Position numbers and translations under genes: made by a program. Below are positions 35,571-45,294 of a stretch of 64,000 nt of DNA, piece by piece (the stretch's first letter is position 1; every line of letters begins with the position of its first letter). Source of the DNA: CAVRXQ01 sp963838845 (GTDB lineage Bacteria; Actinomycetota; Acidimicrobiia; Acidimicrobiales; Bog-793); NCBI GenBank assembly GCA_963838845.1, contig CAWISR010000002.1, positions 62,001-126,000 on the forward strand, given 5' to 3'. The notes under the pieces are model-generated. The model was not told where the DNA came from. It ran no database searches and saw nothing but the letters and a program-made list of their open reading frames with translations.

Positions 35571-37322
35571 TCAACCGGGCACGGTCGCGCAGACGCGCAT
35601 GTTTCGCGCCTTGTATAGGTAAACATGCTCGAGGGGGCCTCCGACTGCGAGCAACCGGTAGCTGGTCGACCCCACCAGAGAGAACTTCGGAAGCGTCGCC
35701 GGAGAACTTGAAGCGATTCCACAGAGCGGCGGGTAGGCGAAAAACCATTCATACCAGACATACGTCGTGTAGCCAGGTGGGCCACCCGGATCGACTGGAC
35801 CAGACTGATGGTAGGCAAGCCACTCAAATCCCGCGTCGATTGCGCGGGCAGAAATACCAAGCCTTGTTAACTTAATCCCGGCGTGCCAACGGGCCGCGTC
35901 GAAAGCGTCAGCGTTGCTCGAGAGCGCCAATTGAAGGAGCACGAGGCCGACAGTCGCGACCGTAACCAGCGGTAATGCGAATCTGTGTATAGCGGGCTTC
36001 TTCAGGCTTCGCGGAGATCGGTCTTTAAGCAGAATAAGCACTGCAAGCGGGCCTACGATTGGCCAGCAGTACCGATCCCAGACTGCTCCATAGCCCGCAG
36101 TCACACTCAATAAAGCAGCAGCGCCGACTACAAAGATTGCCATTAACCCCTCTGGTCTCCCTAGCACATTTGCAATGCGGGAGAACGTTTTTGATGGCGA
36201 GCCGCGACGAGGACGAGAAATAAATACGCACATCGCACATGCCAGAGAGGCCCACGCGGTCCATTCGATCGCTGTCCAAAGCGCATTGGGAAATAGCACG
36301 GGGCGAGACCCGATCATTATCAAGGGGCCTGCGCTGCCATATTGGGTGACCAGGTCGCCCAATAGTGGGCTCCTTGGATTGACTTCGAAAACGGTAAGCA
36401 GGACGACACCAGTAACCAACAGAACCGGGATGAGTCGCACTACGGCTCTCCTGCTGGTAGCGACCACCCAGATTGATGCCGGCAAGACTGCAAAAGCGAC
36501 GCTCGCTCCCAGCAACTTTGCAACGTCGACTTCTACACTCCATGTGGGCTCCCAATGGCCGGGGACACCCCGGGTCAACTTAAGAATCCCCAGGCAGGCC
36601 GCGCCGGTCGCAATCCCCAAAACGCATAGCGGCTTCCATTCGCGAGGAGAACCCACTAGTGCAGCCACGAGAACAGCAAAAGGTGCGACGATCACGGCCT
36701 GGCGAACTGAAAATCCAAAAATGCCTACCGCTATCGATAGAAGGAGCCACATCCAACGCGAGCGTCCCGTGCGGTCAAGCGCCGCGACGCCCGTCGCTAA
36801 GCACACGGTAGTTGCGGCTAACGCGGGAACATCGGTCATGTAAGTGGTTTCTGTCGCCAAGAAACCCGGAGCGAGTGCCACACAGAACACAACGAGAACT
36901 GACCTACTAGTTGGAAGAAATCGGCGCGCCAGGCAATACGTTGAGATCAGGCTCGCAGCCCCACAGATCGATCCGTATATGCCAAAAGCCCATCCTGAAT
37001 TCCCGGTGAGTATCAACAAGGGCTGGATGGTCAGAATTTGTCCATATAGAGTCAGCACGCCCCAGCCGACTGAGATTAGATGGTGGGTGTGCAAGAATGT
37101 TTCGGCAATCCGTCTGTACGCCCAGTCATCATTGAAAGGGATGCCGAGCGACCCAGACCAAATAGCTACGACGAGGGGGAGCCCAGTTCCGAGAGCAACC
37201 AGAAGCCCGAGAGCGAGCCAATCGAATCTTTGCCATCCGCCTAAGCGCTTCGAGTGGGACGACCCGATGGTCGCAGCTTCTGTACCGGTGACGTTGAGAT
37301 CGTCGAACTCGACGGTTTGCAT
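35571..37322 (-). CDS. GT-C-like polytopic glycosyltransferase (ArnT/PMT-type)
   Basis: This 583-residue membrane protein has about 11-13 hydrophobic segments. After the first helix it carries GIPFNDDWAYRRIAE, an acidic pair in the first outer loop as in GT-C enzymes of the GT39/GT83 type, which take sugar from polyprenyl-phosphate donors on the outer face. The soluble C-terminus is short and ends in aromatic-rich sequence. The acceptor is unknown. It is convergent with the GT4 gene (40-base gap). Confidence 0.6.
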   Translation of the reverse strand: MQTVEFDDLNVTGTEAATIGSSHSKRLGGWQRFDWLALGLLVALGTGLPLVVAIWSGSLGIPFNDDWAYRRIAETFLHTHHLISVGWGVLTLYGQILTIQPLLILTGNSGWAFGIYGSICGAASLISTYCLARRFLPTSRSVLVVFCVALAPGFLATETTYMTDVPALAATTVCLATGVAALDRTGRSRWMWLLLSIAVGIFGFSVRQAVIVAPFAVLVAALVGSPREWKPLCVLGIATGAACLGILKLTRGVPGHWEPTWSVEVDVAKLLGASVAFAVLPASIWVVATSRRAVVRLIPVLLVTGVVLLTVFEVNPRSPLLGDLVTQYGSAGPLIMIGSRPVLFPNALWTAIEWTAWASLACAMCVFISRPRRGSPSKTFSRIANVLGRPEGLMAIFVVGAAALLSVTAGYGAVWDRYCWPIVGPLAVLILLKDRSPRSLKKPAIHRFALPLVTVATVGLVLLQLALSSNADAFDAARWHAGIKLTRLGISARAIDAGFEWLAYHQSGPVDPGGPPGYTTYVWYEWFFAYPPLCGIASSSPATLPKFSLVGSTSYRLLAVGGPLEHVYLYKARNMRVCATVPG

Positions 37323-38163
37323 TGTCTCAGCGACCGTGCAAAAGCGTTCTCAGCTGACGCGCGCCCACCGACGACAACCGGGGCGGCTCTATCTTCTCGG
37401 AGGCCGTGACGAACCGGTAGGCCCTCACCGGGACATCATCGCCCAATGGGAGACTCGAACGCGAGAACTGGGCTGGTCACAGTCATCCGGAAACTCCGTG
37501 GACGTGAGGCGCCCTTAGGTCTGGCCCCGCCTTCGAGGCAGCGCATCGCCCCCGTTGGATACCGACTTGTGCCGCGATGCGGAGGCCTGTGGACGCGCAA
37601 GCTCGAATGCGCGGCGGGCGCGGACAACGGCCTCAGAGTCGGATTCGTCTCCTTGGCGCTTCCGTTAACTAGGTCGATACGCTCGAGCGCTCCGACGTTC
37701 GCTGATGGGTCCAGATACGAACCGCTCAACGCAAAGGACATCGCGGACGACTGGGAGCCGAACGCGAGACGCGTTACTCGACCTCGCTGAAAGAGTCTGG
37801 GCTCCGCGGGACATTGACGAGCGTGCGGCGACAATGTCAAGTTATCGTCCGCGAGTTGGCAATCGTGATTGCCGGTCTCAACGCGGGTGAGGTAGCCCGC
37901 GGTTGACGTGAATGGTGAATTCCTGAGCACGGATTGGTCGCTCGATCAGTACTAGCGAGAGGGGTTCCCGCGAGCCTGAGCGCTCTTCTCCGTGAGCCGG
38001 ACCGCATTGTGAGGTTGGCCAAACGACCTTTCGATCGTCCCGAGCGCTCGTTCATACGCCTCGGATAGAGGATGTCGGTGCGAGACCGAAACCTTAGGTG
38101 CACGGAAGTGCGCTCCGACGATCCGACAGCTGGAAGGGAGAGCTGACGCATCGATCCGCGGTT
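37323..38163. other. Long intergenic region without a recognisable gene
   Basis: These 841 bases separate two minus-strand glycan genes. Short frames exist on both strands (for example 37446-37790 plus and 37436-37930 minus), but none has a start signal, family motif or protein-like composition. It may hold the promoter of the GT-C gene at 37322 and decayed coding sequence. No tRNA, terminator or insertion-sequence end was recognised. Confidence 0.5.
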
Positions 38164-40011
38164 TCATGTCAAAACGCGGTTCGGAGCTTTTCCAGTCTCA
38201 GACATCGCTGTACCCGTCGCGACGCGGGTGTTTGGAGTCTTTCCACGGTGCTCGAGTACGCGATACAAGAATCGTCGTACTTTGGCGTGAGCAAACGCGC
38301 GGCAGTCGCCAACAACGACGTCAAGTCGGGTGATTGCCCCTGGAAAACGATGGCGAAGATCTCCAAAGAGCGCTCGCAATTCGCGTGCCTGACTGCTCGC
38401 AATCACTGAGCTGAGCTGCGACGCGCTCAAGCGGAAGCTCGCAACCACTCCTCGATCGACGACGGCCGATGAATTAGCGAGCATCCGAAGATAGAACTCG
38501 ATGTCGATCGTGTACTCCCAGCGAGGAATAAATAGTGGATCCGGGACCATCGATCGCCGCACCAGAACGCTGGCGGGCTCACCAAGCAAATTTGTTCCCG
38601 CGTGTACGCACGCGCGCGCGACAACTTCCCCCGGAATGACTTGGGAATTCTTCGCACGCACGAGTGGTCCCATCCCCCTCGCACGAATGACGGTTCTGCC
38701 TCGGTCATCAATGATTCGACGACGGCCAGCCGCAATTGCCGCGCCCCTATGCTTCTCGAGCATCGCGACCTGAGTCTCGAGACAGCTTGACTCGAGGAGA
38801 TCGTCGTGGCAAACGTGTTTAATGTAAACACCGTTTGCTGCCGAGTACGCACGCGCCCAATTAGCGTGTAGTCCAAGTCGTCTGCCCATTGGACGCAGGA
38901 TCCTGATTCGCGCATCGTCGAACGTGCGGACGATCTCGAGCGAATTATCGGTCGATTCGTCGTCTGCGATGATCACCTCGTAGTGCGTGTACGACTGGTG
39001 AAGCACCGATTGAATGCATTCTGCAACGAAATCGGCGCCATCAAAGAGCGTGATCACGACTGAGACGAGGGGGGCTTCGCCCCGCGATGTCACCCTCGTC
39101 TCCTTACCGGATTGGCTGATCGGGGTGCGCATCTCGCTCGCGCTGGTGGCATCAGATGGAACCCGGTTCGTGGAAAGAAACCAGCCGCCGAGCAACACAA
39201 GAGAGAAACCTGTGAGCCTGAGAGTGGTCATGGCCGGTGACGCAGGCAGCGATTCGTCAAAGACTGCCATCCCGATAGCGACCACGTAGACGCTCGCCAA
39301 CGTATTTGTGATCGGCGCGACGACTGCAACGCGGCTTCGCTGAAGCCCAGTCTGAAACACCATAAGGCCAACGAGAGACGCGGCCATGAAAATGTACGGG
39401 TATGGCGACGCGAACACCTGAGGTAGTCCGCCGATGAGGCCGTGTTTCGTCAACGGAACCGATGCCGCCTTGAGTTGTAATGCCGCCACTCCATAGAGGA
39501 GGCCTGCTGAAACTCCGAATGGCAAGGAGTAGTCAATCGAGCGCCCTCGCAATATGGAGTACGCCGCTGCGGCGACAAACACCGTCGCGACGTCAACTAT
39601 CGCAACAATCCCGAACGACTCCCGCGTGCCCGGAGTGTTGGGCGATCCGAGAGTGAGCGACACAAGCAAGACCGCTACCAGGATCGCAATTAGACCGGCC
39701 CACTCTTTTCGACCAATCGCCTCACGCAGCATCAGCCGCGAAGCAAGCACAGTGATGATGGGTCCAGCGCCTAGGATTGACTGAACCACGGTGATCGGCG
39801 TTCGTGAGTACGCGATTGTCGCTAGCACTACAGCCGCGCCCCCGAGAACGAACCCACCGAGCCACAAGCGAGAGTTTCGCAGCAGACGGAACATCTGCAC
39901 GGCGCGACTGGGAGATATTGCCGGAATCTTGTCCACCGCGATCTTTTCAAGCAGATTGGAGAGCGCGAAGGAAATCGATGCGAGAATGCTAAAAATGACG
40001 CCTGATATCAC
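38164..40011 (-). CDS. EamA/DMT transporter fused to a GT2 glycosyltransferase
   Basis: This 615-residue protein has two modules. Residues 1-282 form a ten-helix DMT (EamA) transporter with internal repeat, opening ISFALSNLLEKIAVDKI and including SILGAGPIITVLASRLMLREAI. Residues 315-560 form a GT-A glycosyltransferase: VSVVITLFDGADFVAECIQ, then IADDESTDNS and CHDDLLE. DMT proteins such as ArnE/ArnF flip undecaprenyl-linked sugars, so the fusion may couple sugar transfer to flipping. Start is GTG; no internal start or stop near the junction (283-314) suggests two genes. Confidence 0.75.
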   Translation of the reverse strand: MISGVIFSILASISFALSNLLEKIAVDKIPAISPSRAVQMFRLLRNSRLWLGGFVLGGAAVVLATIAYSRTPITVVQSILGAGPIITVLASRLMLREAIGRKEWAGLIAILVAVLLVSLTLGSPNTPGTRESFGIVAIVDVATVFVAAAAYSILRGRSIDYSLPFGVSAGLLYGVAALQLKAASVPLTKHGLIGGLPQVFASPYPYIFMAASLVGLMVFQTGLQRSRVAVVAPITNTLASVYVVAIGMAVFDESLPASPAMTTLRLTGFSLVLLGGWFLSTNRVPSDATSASEMRTPISQSGKETRVTSRGEAPLVSVVITLFDGADFVAECIQSVLHQSYTHYEVIIADDESTDNSLEIVRTFDDARIRILRPMGRRLGLHANWARAYSAANGVYIKHVCHDDLLESSCLETQVAMLEKHRGAAIAAGRRRIIDDRGRTVIRARGMGPLVRAKNSQVIPGEVVARACVHAGTNLLGEPASVLVRRSMVPDPLFIPRWEYTIDIEFYLRMLANSSAVVDRGVVASFRLSASQLSSVIASSQARELRALFGDLRHRFPGAITRLDVVVGDCRAFAHAKVRRFLYRVLEHRGKTPNTRVATGTAMSETGKAPNRVLT

Positions 40012-40115
40012 GAGTCCTGGAGTCCACGCTCGGCGATTTCCTCCGTCCCACAGCGCGGTAAGCAGCTCGTCTGTCCAACGGATCTACAGCGTCGCTTGAC
40101 CAGCCTCGCCACTGC

Positions 40116-41093
40116 TCAGTACCCGCCGATTTGGTCGATGGTGATGTGACCGCTTCCAGCGAGTTCGAGGATGCGCGTCAGTACGGATCGCATACCCTCA
40201 CTGAGGGGAGTCAACGTTCTGCGGTCGACCTCGGGCCAGACCTTTGAGTGCATTCGGAGATCCCGAACTTGTAGTCGCGAATCTGGCGATGCACCGAAGA
40301 TGACGCTTACGGGCCGTTTAGTGATCCATCTGTACTGCGCAAGCACGCTGGCGATGGTCAAAGGTTGGTGCGAAGCAAAGATCTTTACTGTGACGAGAGG
40401 CGCGTTGTCACCCTCGGTATCGCGTCGCAGTCTCTGGAGGCCCGCGGCGATCAATCGGCCTGCATCATCCGCGTAGAGATAATCGCGGATCGTGTCAGCA
40501 GGCACGTACAGGTGGAGAGGCTGACGCGCGATGATTCGGAGGCAGACTTGGTTGATTAGCCCTTGTCCCTTGCCGAGATCCTGACCTGGACCGTAGACGT
40601 TCGATAGCCGACCGATCAGGAGCGGCACATCAGCGTCGACGCACCAACGAGTCGCTAGCTTCTCTTGTGCGAGTTTCGTCCGCCCGTACTCAGAGATTGG
40701 CGCAACGGGCGAGTTCTCTGTATACGGTGCTGCATCTACGCCCGCATATACTGCCCCAGCTGACGAGGCTAGAAACACCGCACCTCCGGAGAGATTGCCC
40801 GCGAATGCGTCCGATAGCGCTTCGAGCAAGGCCGAGAGCGCAGCGACCTCCTCGTCGAGCGCGGAGCCACGAGTGGCGACGACGCCAGCGCCCGCACACC
40901 AAGCCAACTGCCAAGGGCCCCCGCGAGCCTCGGCGGCGAAGGCTCGTGCGGCCTCGGCTAGTTCGAATTGAGCGCGCTTCGGGTCTCCCCACGAAAAGCT
41001 GCGTGCGGGGTTCCATAGGCGGCTGTCCCCAGCGAGTGCCCGCTCCACGCTTCGACCAAGGAGCCCTCCCCGGCCGACTACCCAGGAATTCAC
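40116..41093 (-). CDS. NAD-dependent epimerase/dehydratase (SDR)
   Basis: About 325 residues of an extended SDR. The N-terminus has WVVGRGGLLGRSV as a variant of GxxGxxG, VFLASSAGAVYAG precedes the catalytic EYGRTKLAQE with Tyr and Lys in YxxxK, and RLSNVYGPGQ follows. It likely epimerises, dehydrates or reduces a nucleotide sugar. The GTG at 41093 immediately follows the stop codon of the polyprenyl-P GT2 gene; a start at 41132 would overlap that gene by 38 bases. Confidence 0.75.
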   Translation of the reverse strand: MNSWVVGRGGLLGRSVERALAGDSRLWNPARSFSWGDPKRAQFELAEAARAFAAEARGGPWQLAWCAGAGVVATRGSALDEEVAALSALLEALSDAFAGNLSGGAVFLASSAGAVYAGVDAAPYTENSPVAPISEYGRTKLAQEKLATRWCVDADVPLLIGRLSNVYGPGQDLGKGQGLINQVCLRIIARQPLHLYVPADTIRDYLYADDAGRLIAAGLQRLRRDTEGDNAPLVTVKIFASHQPLTIASVLAQYRWITKRPVSVIFGASPDSRLQVRDLRMHSKVWPEVDRRTLTPLSEGMRSVLTRILELAGSGHITIDQIGGY

Positions 41094-41094
41094 T

Positions 41095-42123
41095 TCAGTC
41101 GTCTTCGGGATTAGGTTTGGCTTTCGGCGCATCGCGATGCAGAGGGCCAGCCGCCGGGTCCGAAGTAATGAGATACAGCGGCCGACCCATCGCCATCCGA
41201 ACAGCTACGCCAACGTATTCGGCGACGATCCCTAATGCCAGAAGCGACAACCCACCGAGCAGCAGAACGATGACGGTCAGCGAAGTCCACCCGGCCACCC
41301 TGATGTTCCCGAGAAGCTTTTCGACGAGCAGTACGACGGCGAGGATGACCCCGGCGAGCGCCGCGACGAAACCTCCCAGAGACACCATTCGCAAAGGTCG
41401 TGGGCCCGAGGTCACAACAAGTTGCCAAAAATGAGCCAGCAGCTTCTGAAATGTGTAACCGGACGGACGATCGACACCTTCGCGGAAGCGAACCGGACAG
41501 TAAGCGATGCGTCCGAAGGTCCAGCTCAAGGCTACGTCAAGGTAAACCCCTGGACCGACATACGCGGCGACTCCGCGACCGACCTCGCCGAGCATGAGCC
41601 GGAAACTCGTGAAATGGGCGAGATCGCCGTCAGTTAATAGTCGTGAAGCGAGAGTCTTAGCCGCGGCAGAGCAGAAGTTTCTGAAGGCGCCATGCGGCGG
41701 AGGATTCGTCGACCTCCCGTAGACGAGTTGCGCGCCCTCGTCCAATGCCGTATCGAGGAGCCGCCCGATGTCGGCCGGGTCCCACTGACCGTCTTCATCC
41801 AACGTGGCGATCCATTCGGAGCCTGTTGACGACATGCCCGCGATAGTTGCCGCGTGTTGTCCGAAATTCCTCGATAGCCAGACTGGGCGTACAAACGAGG
41901 TTTCTTTGGCTAATCGACGGATAACGTCGGCAGAGGCGTCCGGACCGTTGTCGTGGACGAGTAGGACTTCGGCGACCCGCATCGTGGTGCCCTTCGGGGT
42001 ACGAACGCCCTCGGTCAGGGGCCGAATTTCGTCGACCAGAGAATCGAGCGTTTCCTCACCCCTGTAGACGGGAACGACAATCGAGATGGTGTGAGCCGAC
42101 TCGCTCTCGAGACGTTCCGTCAT
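41095..42123 (-). CDS. Polyprenyl-phosphate glycosyltransferase (ArnC/GtrB-like GT2)
   Basis: This 342-residue enzyme has a cytoplasmic GT-A domain (1-230) with IVVPVYRGEETLDSLV, HDNGPDASADVI, SRNFGQHAAT and the catalytic LDEDGQWDP. Two C-terminal membrane helices (about 250-310) then follow. This is the layout of ArnC, GtrB and dolichol-phosphate-mannose-type synthases, which load a sugar onto a polyprenyl phosphate. It heads a minus-strand gene run with the epimerase and the DMT-GT2 fusion. The start is supported by TAGCCT 7 bases before the ATG. Confidence 0.85.
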   Translation of the reverse strand: MTERLESESAHTISIVVPVYRGEETLDSLVDEIRPLTEGVRTPKGTTMRVAEVLLVHDNGPDASADVIRRLAKETSFVRPVWLSRNFGQHAATIAGMSSTGSEWIATLDEDGQWDPADIGRLLDTALDEGAQLVYGRSTNPPPHGAFRNFCSAAAKTLASRLLTDGDLAHFTSFRLMLGEVGRGVAAYVGPGVYLDVALSWTFGRIAYCPVRFREGVDRPSGYTFQKLLAHFWQLVVTSGPRPLRMVSLGGFVAALAGVILAVVLLVEKLLGNIRVAGWTSLTVIVLLLGGLSLLALGIVAEYVGVAVRMAMGRPLYLITSDPAAGPLHRDAPKAKPNPEDD

Positions 42124-42130
42124 GGCACAA

Positions 42131-42136
42131 AGGCTA
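42131..42136 (-). promoter_or_regulatory. -10 element of a leaderless transcript
   Basis: Read on the minus strand, TAGCCT is followed by seven bases and the ATG of the ArnC-like gene, so this transcript probably starts at the start codon. Confidence 0.45.
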
Positions 42137-42306
42137 GTTGGGCGTTCTCACTTCACCTCGTGTTTCGGAAACCCGTCGAAATCGCCTCGCCAGCACTCCA
42201 GACTGCGGTATTTGAAAGGTTCAAGATTCCCAGGGATCCCGAATAGTCTTCGGTTCGACCGTGCGCTCCTTCCATCGGGAACATAGAGAGGGTTGAGCAG
42301 GGAAAT

Positions 42307-43500
42307 ATGTCGGAATTTGGCAAGGATATTGTGATCGTTGGCGGGTGCGGACACGTCGGGTTGCCGCTCGGTTTGGCATTTGCGGATGCAGGGCTGACAG
42401 TTTCGCTGTATGACGTCAACGCCGATGCGGTACAGAAAGTCAACGCTGGAAAGATGCCTTTTCGCGAGTCCGGCGCCGACGAGATCCTCGAACGCGTCGT
42501 AGGAAAGTTCCTCACCGCCACGACGAACCCCGGCGTCATATCCGGCGCCGAGAACGTGATCGTCGTCGTCGGCACTCCCGCTGACGACCACCTAAGCCCA
42601 AATCCGGCGGTCGTGTCGCGTGCCGTCGAGATGATCGCTGATCATCTAGTCAACGGGCAGCTTCTCGTGCTGCGTTCGACCGTGTACCCGGGGACCACGA
42701 ACGTCATCGAAGCTGCGCTGTCTCGACTCGGCGTCACGACTGACGTCACCTTCTGCCCAGAACGCATCGCGGAGGGTAAGGCCATGACGGAGTTGTACGA
42801 GCTTCCCCAGATCGTCTCGGCGCGATCTGAAGAGGCTTTCGTACGCGCTGAGAAGCTCTTCGGTTTACTCACTGCTCGAATCGTTCGACTGTCGCCTGAG
42901 GAAGCCGAGCTCGCAAAGCTTTTTACGAACACTTGGCGGTACATCAAATTTGCTATCGCTAACCAGCTTTACATTCTTGCAAACGACATTGGGCTCGACT
43001 ACGAACGTATACGGTCGGCTACGACTTTCGAATATCCGCGAGCCACAGACTTGCCGCGGGCTGGATTCGCGGCAGGACCGTGCCTTCTCAAAGACACGAT
43101 GCAACTCGCAGCGCTTTCAAACAACAACTTCGTGTTAGGGCACGCGGCAATGATGATTAACGAAGGTTTGCCCCTATATGTCGTCTCAAAGCTTGAGGCT
43201 TCTTACCCGCTACGCGATATGGTCGTAGGTGTCCTCGGGATGGCATTCAAGGAGGACTCCGACGACATCCGGTCGAGCCTTAGCTACAGGCTCAAGAATC
43301 TTCTTAGGTTCAAGGCGAAGGACGTGCTGTGCTCAGATCCCTTTGTTACGGTCGATTCGGATCTGGTGCCTCTAGAGGAGTTGTTGACTCGAGCTGATCT
43401 AGTCATTGTCGCGGCACCCCACCGCGAGTATCGGAATCTCGAAACGAACCTTCCTGTCGTCGACATTTGGGGAAGCCAGGGTCACGGCGTTCAAATATGA
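42307..43500 (+). CDS. Nucleotide-sugar 6-dehydrogenase (UDP-sugar DH, WecC/Ugd family)
   Basis: This 397-residue enzyme has the NAD motif IVIVGGCGHVGLPLG, VVVGTP, RSTVYPGTT, FCPERIAEGKA and the active-site Cys in AGPCLLKDTMQLA (usual GGxCxxKD). FCPERIAEGKA favours the UDP-HexNAc/ManNAc dehydrogenase branch over plain UDP-glucose dehydrogenase, but the substrate is unproven. It oxidises C6 of a UDP-sugar to a uronic acid using two NAD+. The ATG is preceded by AGCAGGGA. Its stop overlaps the start of the next GT2 gene (ATGA). Confidence 0.85.
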   Translation: MSEFGKDIVIVGGCGHVGLPLGLAFADAGLTVSLYDVNADAVQKVNAGKMPFRESGADEILERVVGKFLTATTNPGVISGAENVIVVVGTPADDHLSPNPAVVSRAVEMIADHLVNGQLLVLRSTVYPGTTNVIEAALSRLGVTTDVTFCPERIAEGKAMTELYELPQIVSARSEEAFVRAEKLFGLLTARIVRLSPEEAELAKLFTNTWRYIKFAIANQLYILANDIGLDYERIRSATTFEYPRATDLPRAGFAAGPCLLKDTMQLAALSNNNFVLGHAAMMINEGLPLYVVSKLEASYPLRDMVVGVLGMAFKEDSDDIRSSLSYRLKNLLRFKAKDVLCSDPFVTVDSDLVPLEELLTRADLVIVAAPHREYRNLETNLPVVDIWGSQGHGVQI

Positions 43501-44261
43501 AGTCACGAGTATCAGTCATCGTCACCGCCTACAACGAAGGCGAAGAGATCGTCTCGTTCCTCACATCACTACTTGAGTCAGTGAATGTGGCATGTGAGGT
43601 ACTAGTTGTTTACGACTTTCCCGAAGACACGTCAGCGCCGCACGCACGAGCGGTTGCTGCGAAAGATCCGCGCGTCAAACCGCTTCTCAATACGTACGGG
43701 AGGGGGCCAGCTTGGGCAATCCGATATGGCATGGCCCACGCGAACGGCGACATTGTGGTCGTGACTATGGCGGATGGGTGTGACGACGTGACCCAAATCG
43801 ACCAACTCGCTGACATCGTCGAAGGAGGAGCGGTGATTGCCGCCGCGTCGAGGTATACGCGTGGCGGGAAGAAAGTCGGCGGTCCGTTCATCAAGGGAGC
43901 GCTCTCAAGAGTTGCCGGACTGTCCCTCTATTACCTCGCGCGAGTCGGGACCAGAGATGCCACAAACTCTTTCAAGGCCTACGACACTGCGTTCATTCGC
44001 GAGTCTGGCATCGCTTCCACGGATGGATTCGAAATCGGTATCGAACTCGTGGCGAAAGCCCGACGCATGCATAGGCCGGTGGCCGAGATCCCGACGATTT
44101 GGCATGAGCGCGACTACGGCGCCTCACATTTCAAGCTCGGTAAGTGGATACCCAAGTACCTGCGTTGGTATCTCTATGCGTTCGGACCACGAATAAGGGA
44201 CCACCAACGCGTGCGCGCACTCGCGAGCAAAATCGGGTCCACACCAATAGAGGATGCGTGA
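43497..44261 (+). CDS. DPM1-like GT2 glycosyltransferase
   Basis: This 254-residue soluble GT-A enzyme has VSVIVTAYNEGEEIVSF, VVYDFPEDTS, RGPAWAIRYGMAHANGD and the metal-site VTMADGCDD. The gap and order recall dolichol-phosphate mannose synthase DPM1, without a membrane domain. It likely charges a polyprenyl phosphate or builds a lipid-linked sugar. The ATG at 43497 overlaps the dehydrogenase stop by four bases, and its own stop overlaps the epimerase gene by eight bases, so dehydrogenase, GT2 and epimerase form one operon. Confidence 0.8.
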   Translation: MKSRVSVIVTAYNEGEEIVSFLTSLLESVNVACEVLVVYDFPEDTSAPHARAVAAKDPRVKPLLNTYGRGPAWAIRYGMAHANGDIVVVTMADGCDDVTQIDQLADIVEGGAVIAAASRYTRGGKKVGGPFIKGALSRVAGLSLYYLARVGTRDATNSFKAYDTAFIRESGIASTDGFEIGIELVAKARRMHRPVAEIPTIWHERDYGASHFKLGKWIPKYLRWYLYAFGPRIRDHQRVRALASKIGSTPIEDA

Positions 44262-45288
44262 GTTGGAGGCAGTGCTCGTCACCGGTGCCTCGGGATTCAT
44301 TGGTGGCTATCTCGTAGAGGAGCTGCTTTCGAGGGGCTACGAGGTTATTGGCTTGGATAACTTCTCCAAGTACGGCAGGGTTGCAAAATCGTACGACGCG
44401 CATCCCAGCTATCACTTTGTGGAAGGTGACGCGACATCGGTTGATCTCATGACCTCGCTGCTCCGTGAGTGCGACCAATTTGTGGCCGGGGCGGCAATGA
44501 TCGGTGGAATTTCCTATTTTCACGTCTATGCCTACGACCTATTGGCGACAAACGAGCGCATTATCGCTTCGTCATGCGACGCCTCGATCGGAGCACATAG
44601 CAGTGGCCGTCTAAAAAAAGTGACGTATATATCATCTTCGATGGTGTACGAATCGACAACTCGCTGGCCCTCGAAGGAGGGCGACGAACTCGAAATCGCG
44701 CCTCCACACTCTTCCTATGGCTTCCAAAAGCTCGGGAGCGAATACTTCGCGAGAGCAGCGTGGCATCAATATCAGTTGCCGTACACGATCGTACGGCCGT
44801 TCAACTGTGTCGGAATCGGAGAGGGTCGCGCTCTCGGCGACATCGAAGTTCTATCAGGAAATGTCAAACTTGCTATGAGCCACGTCGTCCCCGATCTAGT
44901 TCAAAAAGTGCTCCGCGGACAGAACCCACTCCACATCTTGGGAGACGGCACTCAAGTTCGTCACTACACGTACGGTGGTGATTTGGCGCGGGGAATTGTT
45001 AGCGCGATGGAGCATCCTGCGGCAATGAACGAAGACTTCAATCTGTCGACCGCGGTATCCACGGACGTGCTCACTCTCGCGAAACTGATCTGGACGAAGG
45101 TTCACGGAGACGCGGTTCCGTTCGAATACGTCTCCGATCCTCCCTTCGAGCATGACGTCGCCATTCGAGTTCCATCGACCGAGAAGGCGAAGGCCATACT
45201 CGGATTCGAGGCAACAACTTCACTCGACGAGATGCTCGACGAAGTCATCCCGTGGGTTGCGCATGCGATCGACGAAGGAACGATCTGA
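44254..45288 (+). CDS. NAD-dependent epimerase/dehydratase (nucleotide-sugar SDR)
   Basis: This 344-residue extended SDR has VTGASGFIGGYLVEEL, GLDNFS, a Ser in ISSSMVYES, and the catalytic YGFQK. The tail VRPFNCVGIGEGRAL is typical of nucleotide-sugar epimerases or 4,6-dehydratase-like enzymes. It is the third gene of the operon with the sugar dehydrogenase, so it may epimerise the resulting UDP-uronate. It ends 6 bases from the convergent small gene at 45295. Confidence 0.8.
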   Translation: MRELEAVLVTGASGFIGGYLVEELLSRGYEVIGLDNFSKYGRVAKSYDAHPSYHFVEGDATSVDLMTSLLRECDQFVAGAAMIGGISYFHVYAYDLLATNERIIASSCDASIGAHSSGRLKKVTYISSSMVYESTTRWPSKEGDELEIAPPHSSYGFQKLGSEYFARAAWHQYQLPYTIVRPFNCVGIGEGRALGDIEVLSGNVKLAMSHVVPDLVQKVLRGQNPLHILGDGTQVRHYTYGGDLARGIVSAMEHPAAMNEDFNLSTAVSTDVLTLAKLIWTKVHGDAVPFEYVSDPPFEHDVAIRVPSTEKAKAILGFEATTSLDEMLDEVIPWVAHAIDEGTI

Positions 45289-45294
45289 TGATAT

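Noticed and set aside
37441..37470. A GTTCGAGTC-like string on the minus strand that recalls a tRNA T-loop
   Set aside because: The flanking bases do not form the five-base T-stem and no acceptor, D or anticodon arm can be folded nearby.
37436..37930. Frames of 114 and 164 residues in the long gap, on both strands
   Set aside because: No family motif, no ribosome-binding site and no protein-like composition; they overlap each other on opposite strands.
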